Assembly: GCA_021740025.1 (NCBI GenBank)
Contig: JAIPAN010000053.1
Location: 1 to 7,275 of the forward strand
DNA length: 7,275 bases
Reading direction: 5' to 3'
Origin: Sphingobacteriaceae bacterium
GTDB lineage: Bacteria > Bacteroidota > Bacteroidia > Sphingobacteriales > Sphingobacteriaceae
The notes under the pieces were generated by a model that saw only the letters and a list, made by a program, of their open reading frames with translations, searched no databases and was not told the origin of the DNA. The translations under genes were made by a program, and so were the position numbers. This document shows positions 1-6,783 of the stretch, piece by piece (position 1 is the stretch's first letter; every line of letters starts with the position of its first letter).

Positions 1-311
1 TAGCCGATGCCGGATATACACAACCGGTGCGTCGTACGGATATAAAAGTATTGGGCAAATCGGGTTTAGGCATTGTTTACGCTGGTGCCAATTCGATGTT
101 TGCCGGAAATTACATTTCGGAACACGATAAAAAAATCTCCGAAAAATTAGGCTACGTAATGTGTGGTGGCGATTTGTCGGCGCCAAGCATGGTAAGCGAA
201 CAGTATTTGCTCGATTTAGAGCGGGAGGCTTTTTTATCGCTATGCGGAGAAAAGAAAACACTAGAAAGAATTCAAAGTATCATTACTAAAGGCAAGCCTT
301 TAAGAAATTAA
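1..311 (+). CDS. 3-hydroxyacyl-CoA dehydrogenase/enoyl-CoA hydratase, C-terminal fragment (5' end outside window)
   Basis: This is the last ~102 codons of a gene that enters from the left; the frame (first full codon at base 3) is open back to the window edge, so no start lies here. The protein is the bifunctional β-oxidation enzyme that hydrates trans-2-enoyl-CoA and oxidises the 3-hydroxyacyl-CoA with NAD+, in the cytoplasm. The visible part reads as its C-terminal end: a segment GLGIVYAGANSMFAGNYIS, then KLGYVMCGGDLSAP, then SEQYLLDLEREAFLSL and a closing ITKGKPLRN, which is how Bacteroidota FadB/FadJ-like proteins end as I know them. The Rossmann and crotonase domains lie outside the window and cannot be checked. 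A thiolase gene follows after 12 bases and an acyl-CoA dehydrogenase after that, the expected operon partners. The identification rests on family recall plus context; the operon role is firm, the exact subfamily less so. Confidence 0.85.
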   Translation, partial: ADAGYTQPVRRTDIKVLGKSGLGIVYAGANSMFAGNYISEHDKKISEKLGYVMCGGDLSAPSMVSEQYLLDLEREAFLSLCGEKKTLERIQSIITKGKPLRN

Positions 312-323
312 AAAACGAGAATC

Positions 324-1502
324 ATGCAAGAAGCATATATCATAGCAGGATACCGTACCGCGGTGGGCAAAGCCCCCAAAGGAGTTTTCCGATTTACAAG
401 AGCCGATGAATTGGCTGCCGAAGTAGTTAAAGCTTTAGTAGCATCGGTTCCTAATTTAGATAAAGAACAAATAGACGACGTTATTGTTGGTAATGCCACC
501 CCCGAAGCCGAGCAAGGCTTAAACATTGCTCGTATGGTTTCGCTAATGGGTTTAAATACCGATAAGGTTCCTGGCGTAACCATGAACCGCTATTGCGCCT
601 CCGGCTTAGAAACCATTGCTACTGCGGTAGCGAAAATTCGTTCGGGTATGGCCAATTGTATTGTGGCCGGTGGGGTAGAAGTGATGTCGGGAATGCCTTT
701 TGGTGGCTGGAAATTGGTGCCCAACCCCGAGGTTGCCAAAGCACACCCCGAATGGTATTGGGGCATGGGCCTAACTGCCGAGGCTGTAGCCAACGACTAT
801 AAAATAAGCCGAGAAGCCCAAGATGAATTTTCTTTTAACTCTCACCAAAAAGCAATTAAAGGCTTAGAAAGTGGGCGTTTAAAAGCAGGTGTATTGCCCA
901 TTAGCATTACCGAGAATTATGTGGATGCCAATTTGAAAAAGAAAACCCGAGACTATGTGGTAGATACCGACGAAGGTCCGAGAGCGGATACAAGTATTGA
1001 AAAATTGGCCAAATTGAAACCTGTATTTGCTGCCAATGGAAGCATTACCGCGGGTAATTCGTCGCAAACATCCGATGGTGCCGCCTTTGTATTGGTAGTT
1101 TCGGAAAGTATGCTGAAGCAATTAAATGTGCAGCCAATTGCCCGTTTGGTAAGTTATGGTGTGGCCGGCGTTCCTCCCCGAATTATGGGTATTGGTCCGA
1201 TTGAGGCCATTCCCTTGGCCTTGAAAAAAGCGGGCATGAAACAAGATCAATTGGATTTAATTGAATTGAATGAGGCCTTTGCTTCTCAATCTTTAGCCAT
1301 TATAAACACCTTAACTTTAAATACCGATATCGTGAATGTAAATGGTGGAGCTATAGCCCTTGGTCATCCATTGGGTTGTACTGGTGCCAAATTAACCGTA
1401 CAAATACTCAACGAATTAAAAGCAAGAAATAAAAAATTTGGTATGGTAACTATGTGTGTAGGTACTGGCCAAGGAGCAGCAGGCATTTTTGAACTGCTAT
1501 AA
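324..1502 (+). CDS. fadA: Acetyl-CoA C-acyltransferase (3-ketoacyl-CoA thiolase)
   Basis: A complete 392-residue thiolase, the usual family length of about 390. It cleaves 3-ketoacyl-CoA with free CoA to give acetyl-CoA and an acyl-CoA two carbons shorter, the last step of β-oxidation. All catalytic landmarks are present: the nucleophile Cys91 in NRYCASGLE, the GNSSQTSDGAA stretch at 244-254, NEAFA at 316-320, His348 in GGAIALGHPLGCTGA, and the acid/base Cys378 in MCVGTGQGAAGIFE. The last motif has Thr where many thiolases have Gly (CVGGGQG), a mild variant. The ATG at 324 is followed at once by the conserved first strand (EAYIIAGYRTAVGK), which supports this start; the leader is A-rich (ATTAAAAAACGAGAATC) without a strong Shine-Dalgarno. 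It sits 12 bases after the hydratase/dehydrogenase gene and 11 before the acyl-CoA dehydrogenase, so all three are surely cotranscribed. Degradative rather than biosynthetic thiolase is inferred from this context. Confidence 0.95.
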   Translation: MQEAYIIAGYRTAVGKAPKGVFRFTRADELAAEVVKALVASVPNLDKEQIDDVIVGNATPEAEQGLNIARMVSLMGLNTDKVPGVTMNRYCASGLETIATAVAKIRSGMANCIVAGGVEVMSGMPFGGWKLVPNPEVAKAHPEWYWGMGLTAEAVANDYKISREAQDEFSFNSHQKAIKGLESGRLKAGVLPISITENYVDANLKKKTRDYVVDTDEGPRADTSIEKLAKLKPVFAANGSITAGNSSQTSDGAAFVLVVSESMLKQLNVQPIARLVSYGVAGVPPRIMGIGPIEAIPLALKKAGMKQDQLDLIELNEAFASQSLAIINTLTLNTDIVNVNGGAIALGHPLGCTGAKLTVQILNELKARNKKFGMVTMCVGTGQGAAGIFELL

Positions 1503-1513
1503 ATCAATATATC

Positions 1514-3295
1514 ATGGAAAAAACGCATACAAAAGGTGGTGAATTCATCATCAAAGACACCGAAGCAGCAGACATTTTCATTCCCGAAGAGTTTGACGAA
1601 GAACAGTTAATGATTAAGAAAACCTGCGAAGATTTTTTGCAGACAGAAGTGAACCCGAATTTAGACCGCATTGATAAACTAGAAGAAGGCTTGATGCCCA
1701 GTTTACTCGATAAAGCGGGCGAATTGGGCCTATTGGCCGTTTCTATTCCCGAAGAATACGGCGGCTTTGGTAAAAACTTCAACACCTCCATGTTGGTGGC
1801 CGACATTGTTGGTGCAGGGCACTCCTTTGCCGTAGCCATTTCGGCACATACCGGTATTGGTACCTTGCCTATTTTATATTATGGCAACGAAGCCCAAAAA
1901 ACAAAATACATTCCCAAATTAGCTAGCGGAGAGTGGAAAGCCTCTTATTGCTTAACCGAACCCAACTCAGGTTCCGATGCCAATTCAGGTCGTACCAAAG
2001 CGGTATTGAATAAAGAGGGCACTCATTATTTAATTACCGGCCAAAAAATGTGGATTACCAACGGTGGTTTTGCCGATATTTTTATTGTGTTTGCTAAAAT
2101 TGAAGACGATGAAAATCTAACCGCATTTATTGTAGAGAAAGGTTTCGGGGGCATCACTATGAATCCCGAAGAGCATAAAATGGGAATCAAAGGTTCCTCA
2201 ACCCGTCAGGTATTTTTTAACGATTGCCCGGTGCCTGTAGAAAATATGCTTTCCGACCGCCAAAATGGATTTAAGATTGCCGTAAATATTTTAAATATTG
2301 GTCGTGTTAAATTGGGTGCAGCAGCTATTGGTTCTTCTCGTGCAGTAATTGATAAGTCTATTAATTACGCCAACGAGCGGGTGCAATTCAAACTTCAAAT
2401 CTCCAAATTTGGGGCTATACGTTATAAATTGGCCGAAATGGCTACCCGCAATTTTGCCATAGAAAGTGCATGCTACCGAGCAGGCCAAAATATTGACGAT
2501 GCCTACGATGCACTCGTTGCTGGAGGTATGGAAACAGGTAAAGCCAAGCTAAAATCTACCGAAGAATTTGCCGTTGAGTGCGCCATTTTAAAAGTATGGG
2601 GTTCGGAAATGTTGGATTATGTGGTAGACGAAGGTGTGCAGGTATACGGAGGCATGGGATATTCTGCCGAAGCGCCTATGGATAGAGCCTACCGCGATAG
2701 CCGGATCAACCGTATTTTCGAAGGAACGAACGAAATTAACCGTTTGCTGATTGTAGACATGCTCTTGAAACGTGCCTTAAAAGGCGAATTGGATTTAATG
2801 ACACCGGCACAGGCGGTTGCTTCCGAATTGATGTCTATACCAGAATTCAGCGAAGAAGACGACAGTTTATTTGCGGCTGAGAAAAAAACGCTTAAAAATC
2901 TAAAAAAAGCAGGTCTCATGATTGCCGGTTCTGCCGTGCAAAAACTGATGATGAGTTTGGCCAAAGAACAAGAAATTTTAATAAACATTGCCGATATTAT
3001 CGGTGCGGTCTACGTAGCCGAATCTACCATTTTACGGGTTGAAAAATTGGTAATAGCTAGAGGTGAAGAGGCCGTGCAAGGCCAATTAGATATGATGCGC
3101 ATTTACTTGCAAGAAGCTGTAGATTCGGTGTATTTGGCTGGTAAAGAAGCCCTAAATTCTTTTGCCGAAGGCGATGAATTAAATATGATGTTGGTAGGCT
3201 TACGCCGCTTTACCAAAGTGGCACCGTATAATATAAAAGATGCCCGCCAACGAGTAGCTAAACAACTGATTGAGGCTAATAAATATTGTTATTAG
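1514..3295 (+). CDS. Acyl-CoA dehydrogenase, VLCAD-like with C-terminal extension
   Basis: A complete 593-residue FAD flavoprotein that catalyses the first step of β-oxidation, acyl-CoA to trans-2-enoyl-CoA. The order is the N-terminal helical domain (about 30-145), the β-barrel with signature YCLTEPNSGSDANSG (145-159) and WITNGGFADIFIVFAK (180-195), and the C-terminal helical domain with VYGGMGYSAEAPMDRAYRD (377-395). The catalytic base is expected to be Glu403 in IFEGTNEINRL, the position of the Glu in IYEGT/IFEGT of MCAD and VLCAD. Short-chain enzymes end near 380-390 residues; this one carries about 170 further residues (about 425-593), rich in Lys and Glu helices, like VLCAD/ACAD9. That suggests a preference for long acyl chains, which is inference. 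It is the last gene of the operon, 11 bases after the thiolase, and is followed by a strong terminator. Electrons would pass to an electron-transfer flavoprotein not encoded here. Confidence 0.95.
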   Translation: MEKTHTKGGEFIIKDTEAADIFIPEEFDEEQLMIKKTCEDFLQTEVNPNLDRIDKLEEGLMPSLLDKAGELGLLAVSIPEEYGGFGKNFNTSMLVADIVGAGHSFAVAISAHTGIGTLPILYYGNEAQKTKYIPKLASGEWKASYCLTEPNSGSDANSGRTKAVLNKEGTHYLITGQKMWITNGGFADIFIVFAKIEDDENLTAFIVEKGFGGITMNPEEHKMGIKGSSTRQVFFNDCPVPVENMLSDRQNGFKIAVNILNIGRVKLGAAAIGSSRAVIDKSINYANERVQFKLQISKFGAIRYKLAEMATRNFAIESACYRAGQNIDDAYDALVAGGMETGKAKLKSTEEFAVECAILKVWGSEMLDYVVDEGVQVYGGMGYSAEAPMDRAYRDSRINRIFEGTNEINRLLIVDMLLKRALKGELDLMTPAQAVASELMSIPEFSEEDDSLFAAEKKTLKNLKKAGLMIAGSAVQKLMMSLAKEQEILINIADIIGAVYVAESTILRVEKLVIARGEEAVQGQLDMMRIYLQEAVDSVYLAGKEALNSFAEGDELNMMLVGLRRFTKVAPYNIKDARQRVAKQLIEANKYCY

Positions 3296-3309
3296 GTTTA
3301 TATAATCAG

Positions 3310-3343
3310 AGCCGTCACGACAATCGTCGGGACGGCTTTTTTT
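3310..3343 (+). terminator. Rho-independent terminator of the β-oxidation operon
   Basis: Fourteen bases after the acyl-CoA dehydrogenase stop codon lies a stem of AGCCGTC (3310-3316) paired to GACGGCT (3331-3337). After one A·G mismatch the stem continues with CGAC/GTCG (3318-3321 with 3326-3329). The 3' arm runs straight into seven Ts (3337-3343). This is a textbook intrinsic terminator for + strand transcription and separates the fatty-acid operon from the FKBP gene. Confidence 0.93.
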
Positions 3344-3384
3344 GTTAAATAATGTTAAGCTGTCGTTTTTTCGGTTTAAATGGA

Positions 3385-3392
3385 TAAATTTG
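3385..3392 (+). promoter_or_regulatory. Candidate Bacteroidota -7 promoter element for the FKBP lipoprotein gene
   Basis: TAAATTTG matches the TAnnTTTG -7 consensus known for primary-sigma promoters of Bacteroidota. It lies between the upstream terminator and the FKBP start codon at 3409, where a promoter is needed. The implied leader is short, roughly 10 bases. I see no good TTTG-type -33 element at the usual 17-23 base spacing, only a T-rich run (3366-3371), so the call rests on one box and position. Confidence 0.4.
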
Positions 3393-3408
3393 TGATTCAG
3401 AAAATCCA

Positions 3409-4281
3409 ATGACTAGAAATCTTTTTGCCTCTATTTGTACCAGTATGCTAGTTTTGGCAGGCCTTAGTGCATGTACCAAAACCTATCCAAGTATTGCCGA
3501 AGTAGATGCACAAGCAGTAACCAACTATATTCAAAGCAATAATTTATCGGTTCAGCAATATGGCCAAACAGGTATATACTATCAGGTAACCAAATTTGGT
3601 ACCGGCCCCAATATCGATTATTCTACCCAAATACCTTTAATTTATACCATCAAAACCCTAGATGGCACGTATGCCTCTATTGATACGTTTAATAACCGTT
3701 ATGCAGGTTATTTCGGTTATTTTAAACCAGACTCTTTGCGTGAAGTAATAAAAAATACGTTGATAAAACAGGGTGGAACTGTTCGTATAATTGTACCCTC
3801 AAGATTTGCCTTTGGTAAAGCGGGCAGTGGCAGCGTACCCGGAAACAGCTCGGTAGATTTTACAGTTACCGCACTTACAGCAACTAAATTGGCTGAGTAC
3901 GACGATTTTACCATGTTGCAATACATGCAAACAAATAATATAACAGGCTTTACAAAAGCAGCCGAAGGATACTATTATAAGATTACCGATCCAGGTTCTG
4001 GGACAGAAACCATTTCGGGAACAAGTGCTATTTCTGTAGAATATACCGGTAAAACACTAAACGGAACTATCTTTGACCAAACAACTGCCGGTTCACCAGC
4101 TACCTTTACATTAAGTAGCACGGTAGAAGGTTGGCGCTTAGCACTCCCAATGGTAAAAAAAGGGGGAACCTTGCAGATTATTCTTCCATCGGCATTGGGC
4201 TATGGCTTATCGGGTAGCGGTAGCATTGCTCCTTTCTCTTGTATGTATTTCGATATTAAAGTAACCGAGGTAGCCAACTAA
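3409..4281 (+). CDS. Lipoprotein with tandem FKBP-type peptidyl-prolyl cis-trans isomerase domains
   Basis: A 290-residue predicted lipoprotein. The N-terminus is a type II signal peptide: Arg3, a hydrophobic run, and the lipobox LSAC with the lipidated Cys at 22. This places it on the periplasmic side of a membrane and fixes the start codon. Two FKBP-fold copies follow, about 36-156 and 163-287. They align along their length (TLDGT with TLNGT; QGGTVRIIVP with KGGTLQIILP; GSGSVPG with GSGSIAP), so they arose by duplication. Domain 2 keeps the FKBP pocket signature: EYTGK at 211-215, FD at 222-223, Trp242 in EGWRLALPMVKKGG, GYG at 264-266 and the closing FDIKV. Domain 1 lacks the FD pair and the pocket Trp (REVIKNTLIKQGG), so it is probably structural or substrate-binding. 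The likely role is prolyl isomerisation or chaperoning of envelope proteins. It has its own transcription unit after a terminator and converges, with 3 bases between stops, on the photolyase gene. Confidence 0.9.
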   Translation: MTRNLFASICTSMLVLAGLSACTKTYPSIAEVDAQAVTNYIQSNNLSVQQYGQTGIYYQVTKFGTGPNIDYSTQIPLIYTIKTLDGTYASIDTFNNRYAGYFGYFKPDSLREVIKNTLIKQGGTVRIIVPSRFAFGKAGSGSVPGNSSVDFTVTALTATKLAEYDDFTMLQYMQTNNITGFTKAAEGYYYKITDPGSGTETISGTSAISVEYTGKTLNGTIFDQTTAGSPATFTLSSTVEGWRLALPMVKKGGTLQIILPSALGYGLSGSGSIAPFSCMYFDIKVTEVAN

Positions 4282-4284
4282 GGC

Positions 4285-5595
4285 CTATTTTTCCAACGCT
4301 TTCTTGTATACACTCAATACCCGCTCACGAGCAAAGGCGTGATCGACGATGGGTTTGCTATACGTAAACGGATCGCTAAATTCGGGCACCCATTTTTTCA
4401 CATATACCAGTTGGGCATCAAATTTTTGCGTTTGTAAGGTGGGGTTAAATACTCGGAAATAAGGTGCGGCATCGTTGCCACATCCTGCAGCCCATTGCCA
4501 GCCACCTACATTGCTGGCTTGTTCATAGTCTAATAGTTTTTGGGCAAAATAAGCTTCGCCCCAACGCCAATCTATTAAGAGGTGTTTGCATAAAAAACTA
4601 GCTACAATCATGCGTACACGGTTATGCATAAAGCCTGTGGTATTCAATTCCCGCATGCCGGCATCTACAATGGGGTAGCCCGTTTTTCCTGCACACCATG
4701 CGGCAAATTCTTGTTCATTATTTCGCCATTCAATGCGATCGTATGCTGGTTTAAAAGCCTGCTTGGTAGTGTGCGGGAAATGCCATAAAATCATGAAATA
4801 AAATTCACGCCAAATCAATTCCATTAGCCAGGTTTTGTCGGCAACGCTTTGTGCTTTTTGTACGAGTTCTCTGATACTGAGGGTGCCAAAACGTAAATGA
4901 ATACCTATTCTGGATGTAGCTGGTAAAGCGGGAAAATCTCTGTTTTTTCCATAATTGGCCAATACCTTGGTGTACTCTTTTCCCGGAATGCGTATGCTGC
5001 TTGGCTCAAAACCCAAGGCTTGTAGGCTGGGTATTTCCCTATTTTTTTGCTGTTCGCAGTGGCTTAGCAACGTTTCACTCGGATAGGTTTTAATTCCCAC
5101 ATCACTCAATTTCTGCAACCATTTACGGCTGTAGGGGGTAAACACCGTATAGGGTTTTCCATCGTCTTTTACTACCTCGTCTTTCTCAAAAATCACCTCA
5201 TCTTTAAACGTATGAAAGGCAATTCCTTTTTGGGAAAATACAGCTGCCAGTTGTTCATCTCGAGTACGAGCGTAAGGTTCATAATCGTGGTTTGCAAAAA
5301 TGTTTTTTACCTCGTATTCAGTCAATACTTCTTCCCAAGCCTGTACGGGTGTGGCATGTTTTACCAACATTGACGAACCTACTGCTTTTAATTCTTCATT
5401 AAGGGCACTTATTTCTTGTTGAATAAAACCCACACGAGCATCTGTACGATCGTTGAGTTTATCGAGAATATCCCGATCGAAAATAAAGAGCAGTACCACC
5501 GGCAATCCGGCACTCAGCGCTTCAAAAAGTCCGCGGTTATCGTGTAAGCGTAAATCTCTACGAAACCAAAAAACTGAAACCGTGGGTTTATGCAT
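4285..5595 (-). CDS. phrB: Deoxyribodipyrimidine photolyase (cryptochrome/photolyase family, class I-like)
   Basis: A complete 436-residue FAD flavoprotein that uses blue or near-UV light to split UV-induced cyclobutane pyrimidine dimers. The N-terminal α/β antenna domain opens with VSVFWFRRDLRLHDN (6-20). The helical FAD domain carries LIWREFYFMI (260-269), GYPIVDAGMRELN (306-318), MHNRVRM (323-329) and GGWQWAAGCGNDAAPYFR (364-381). Aligned by eye to E. coli PhrB, the Trp electron-transfer triad is intact (W366, W343, W290 for W382, W359, W306). Also kept are E259 and W262 (E274, W277), N325 and M329 (N341, M345) at the dimer site, and N362 (N378) facing flavin N5. The antenna motif NHDYEPYARTRD differs from E. 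coli at the two folate-binding residues. It is somewhat shorter than E. coli PhrB (472 residues) but ends in the usual C-terminal helix. It overlaps the upstream SDR gene by 8 bases, so is translated from the same message. A (6-4) or cryptochrome role is less likely but not excluded. Confidence 0.93.
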   Translation of the reverse strand: MHKPTVSVFWFRRDLRLHDNRGLFEALSAGLPVVLLFIFDRDILDKLNDRTDARVGFIQQEISALNEELKAVGSSMLVKHATPVQAWEEVLTEYEVKNIFANHDYEPYARTRDEQLAAVFSQKGIAFHTFKDEVIFEKDEVVKDDGKPYTVFTPYSRKWLQKLSDVGIKTYPSETLLSHCEQQKNREIPSLQALGFEPSSIRIPGKEYTKVLANYGKNRDFPALPATSRIGIHLRFGTLSIRELVQKAQSVADKTWLMELIWREFYFMILWHFPHTTKQAFKPAYDRIEWRNNEQEFAAWCAGKTGYPIVDAGMRELNTTGFMHNRVRMIVASFLCKHLLIDWRWGEAYFAQKLLDYEQASNVGGWQWAAGCGNDAAPYFRVFNPTLQTQKFDAQLVYVKKWVPEFSDPFTYSKPIVDHAFARERVLSVYKKALEK

Positions 5596-6505
5596 ACAGA
5601 TTTTTTAAGGCTGATGAAATTGTTGCGAAATTGAAGTTAAATCCAGCATCTTGAATTTTAGAAACGGCTACTCGGGTGCTTCCCAAAATAGCCACACTGC
5701 GTTCGCCTAATACTGCTTTTAGTATCATAGATGGGACTCCTGGCAACCAGAGTGGTCTTTTAAATTGTTTAGCCAGGGCTTGCGTAAATGCACTATTGAT
5801 AATAGGTTCGGGTGCTGCCATGTTGTAGGTACCCTGCAAAGCGGTATGTTCTACTGCAAATACGTACATGTTGACAACATCTTCCCAATGAATCCAAGAA
5901 ATCCATTGTTTGCCCGAGCCTAAGTTTGCACCGAAACCCAATTTTACCGGCAAGGCCATAGGAGGTAAAGCACCGCCCGCTAAATCGAGTACTATGCCGG
6001 TACGAAATTTTACAATGCGCAAGCCCAAGGCTTCTCCTTCGTCAATGGCTTGCTCCCAGGCAATACACGATTCGGCTAAAAATCCTTCACCTGCCGGGCT
6101 GCTTTCGCTTAGTATTTCATCGCCTCTATCGCTATAAAAACCAATGGCGGCGGCAGAAATTACAGTTTTAACGGAAGTGTTATGACTGTTTTTTAAGGCG
6201 GTGTAGATTAATCGAATAGAGGCGGTTCGACTTTCGATGATGGCTTTTTTTCTAGCCGGAGTCCATGCTTTATCTACTATTGCCTCACCTGCCAAATGGA
6301 TGATGGCATCTGCCCTTTCAAAGCAACGTTCATCTATTACGTTTTTAGAAATATCCCAGGCAAAGGAACGAATGCGTTTATCCATGCTTGGATTCGGTTG
6401 TCTACTTAAAATACGCACCTCGTAGCCCTTATCAAGCAAGGTTTTGCACAATCGTTGGCCAATTAAGCCAGTACCACCACTAATTACTATTGTTTTGTTT
6501 GCCAT
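5588..6505 (-). CDS. TIGR01777-family SDR epimerase/oxidoreductase (YfcH-like)
   Basis: A 305-residue extended short-chain dehydrogenase/reductase-like protein of the TIGR01777 family (E. coli YfcH relatives; sometimes mislabelled as cell-division inhibitor). The physiological substrate of the family is not established. The N-terminal nucleotide-binding loop GGTGLIG is at 10-16, followed by HLAGEAI (70-76), the family version of the SDR active-site strand SAAAIGFYSDRGDE (117-130), and FRTGIVLD (167-174). The C-terminal DUF1731-like segment runs from RPLWLPGVP (250-258) to LGSTRVAVSKIQDAGFNF. I chose ATG at 6505 because the Rossmann strand (MANKTIVISGG) begins there, as in the family. The frame is open to an ATG at 6565 that would add 20 residues, but those lie across an AT-rich palindromic region with no family resemblance. 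It is the first gene of a two-gene operon with the photolyase, which begins inside its last codons, and is divergent from the small-protein genes. Confidence 0.9.
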   Translation of the reverse strand: MANKTIVISGGTGLIGQRLCKTLLDKGYEVRILSRQPNPSMDKRIRSFAWDISKNVIDERCFERADAIIHLAGEAIVDKAWTPARKKAIIESRTASIRLIYTALKNSHNTSVKTVISAAAIGFYSDRGDEILSESSPAGEGFLAESCIAWEQAIDEGEALGLRIVKFRTGIVLDLAGGALPPMALPVKLGFGANLGSGKQWISWIHWEDVVNMYVFAVEHTALQGTYNMAAPEPIINSAFTQALAKQFKRPLWLPGVPSMILKAVLGERSVAILGSTRVAVSKIQDAGFNFNFATISSALKNLYA

Positions 6506-6517
6506 AATCAATTCAAA

Positions 6518-6544
6518 AATTGCTATTTTTAAGCAATTAATTGC
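6518..6544. promoter_or_regulatory. Cluster of AATTGC half-sites in the divergent intergenic region
   Basis: AATTGC (6518-6523), its inverse GCAATT (6533-6538) and AATTGC again (6539-6544) occur within 27 bases. The last two form a perfect 12-base palindrome, GCAATTAATTGC; the first two form an inverted repeat with a 9-base spacer. The cluster lies 13-39 bases upstream of the SDR start codon, in the 106-base gap shared with the divergent small-protein genes, where an operator would be expected. No binding protein is implied by the sequence, and the AT-richness makes chance repeats possible. Confidence 0.3.
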
Positions 6545-6611
6545 AAAATGCATACAATTTAACATCCAAGCGACAAAGAAGTTTTATAACTAAGAAATTA
6601 TTAATAGATTT

Positions 6612-6782
6612 ATGAAAAAGACACCCTTATTAGAATACCTTATTTTAGCAGCAATCATAATTACCATATTTATTTCTGAATACAACTATCTTATATTGAA
6701 AGATTATGATAGAGCAATATTTATCGGTTTATGGCCACCAACAATGATAGGACTGCTCATTTACCTTAATTTAAAAAAATGA
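6612..6782 (+). CDS. Small two-helix membrane protein, unknown function (56 aa)
   Basis: A 56-codon frame from ATG 6612 to TGA 6780-6782. I do not recognise a named family. The protein starts MKKTPLLEY and has two hydrophobic segments, about residues 6-28 (LLEYLILAAIIITIF...) and 35-53 (AIFIGLWPPTMIGLLIYL), joined by a charged turn LKDYDR, and ends NLKK. Lysines at both ends suggest both termini face the cytoplasm, a helical hairpin in the inner membrane. The Pro-Pro after Trp in GLWPPT would kink the second helix and looks like a conserved-type motif; I have a vague recollection of similar small Bacteroidota proteins, which is not evidence. The next frame begins one base after its stop, so the two are probably cotranscribed and coupled. 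Support for it being real is the membrane-like composition, the tight pairing and the lack of any competing frame; no ribosome-binding site stands out before ATTAATAGATTTATG. Confidence 0.65.
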   Translation: MKKTPLLEYLILAAIIITIFISEYNYLILKDYDRAIFIGLWPPTMIGLLIYLNLKK

Positions 6783-6783
6783 C

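Noticed and set aside
879..1121. Minus-strand frames opposite the thiolase (also at 308-583 and 590-793).
   Set aside because: They are antisense to conserved thiolase motifs and have no protein-like features of their own.
1504..1839. A minus-strand open frame of 111 codons opposite the start of the acyl-CoA dehydrogenase.
   Set aside because: It is antisense to a highly conserved gene and its product has low-complexity, Ser/Pro-rich composition with no recognisable domain; it is a shadow frame.
4282..4284. Possible shared terminator between the convergent FKBP and photolyase genes.
   Set aside because: Only 3 bases separate the two stop codons and I found no stem followed by a T-run within the adjoining coding ends, so no terminator is called.
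5910..6137. Plus-strand open frames opposite the SDR gene (also at 6237-6425).
   Set aside because: They are antisense shadows with Pro/Ser/Ala-rich composition and no recognisable domain; the SDR frame explains the region.
6506..6565. A 20-codon upstream extension of the SDR gene to an ATG at 6565.
   Set aside because: The extra residues (MLNCMHFAIN...) have no resemblance to the family. The conserved Rossmann strand begins right after the ATG at 6503-6505, and the extension covers the AT-rich palindrome cluster.
6545..6611. A TAnnTTTG promoter box for the small-protein pair or for the SDR operon.
   Set aside because: I scanned both strands and found only near matches (for example TAGATTTA overlapping the 6612 ATG) with wrong spacing or position, so no promoter is called.
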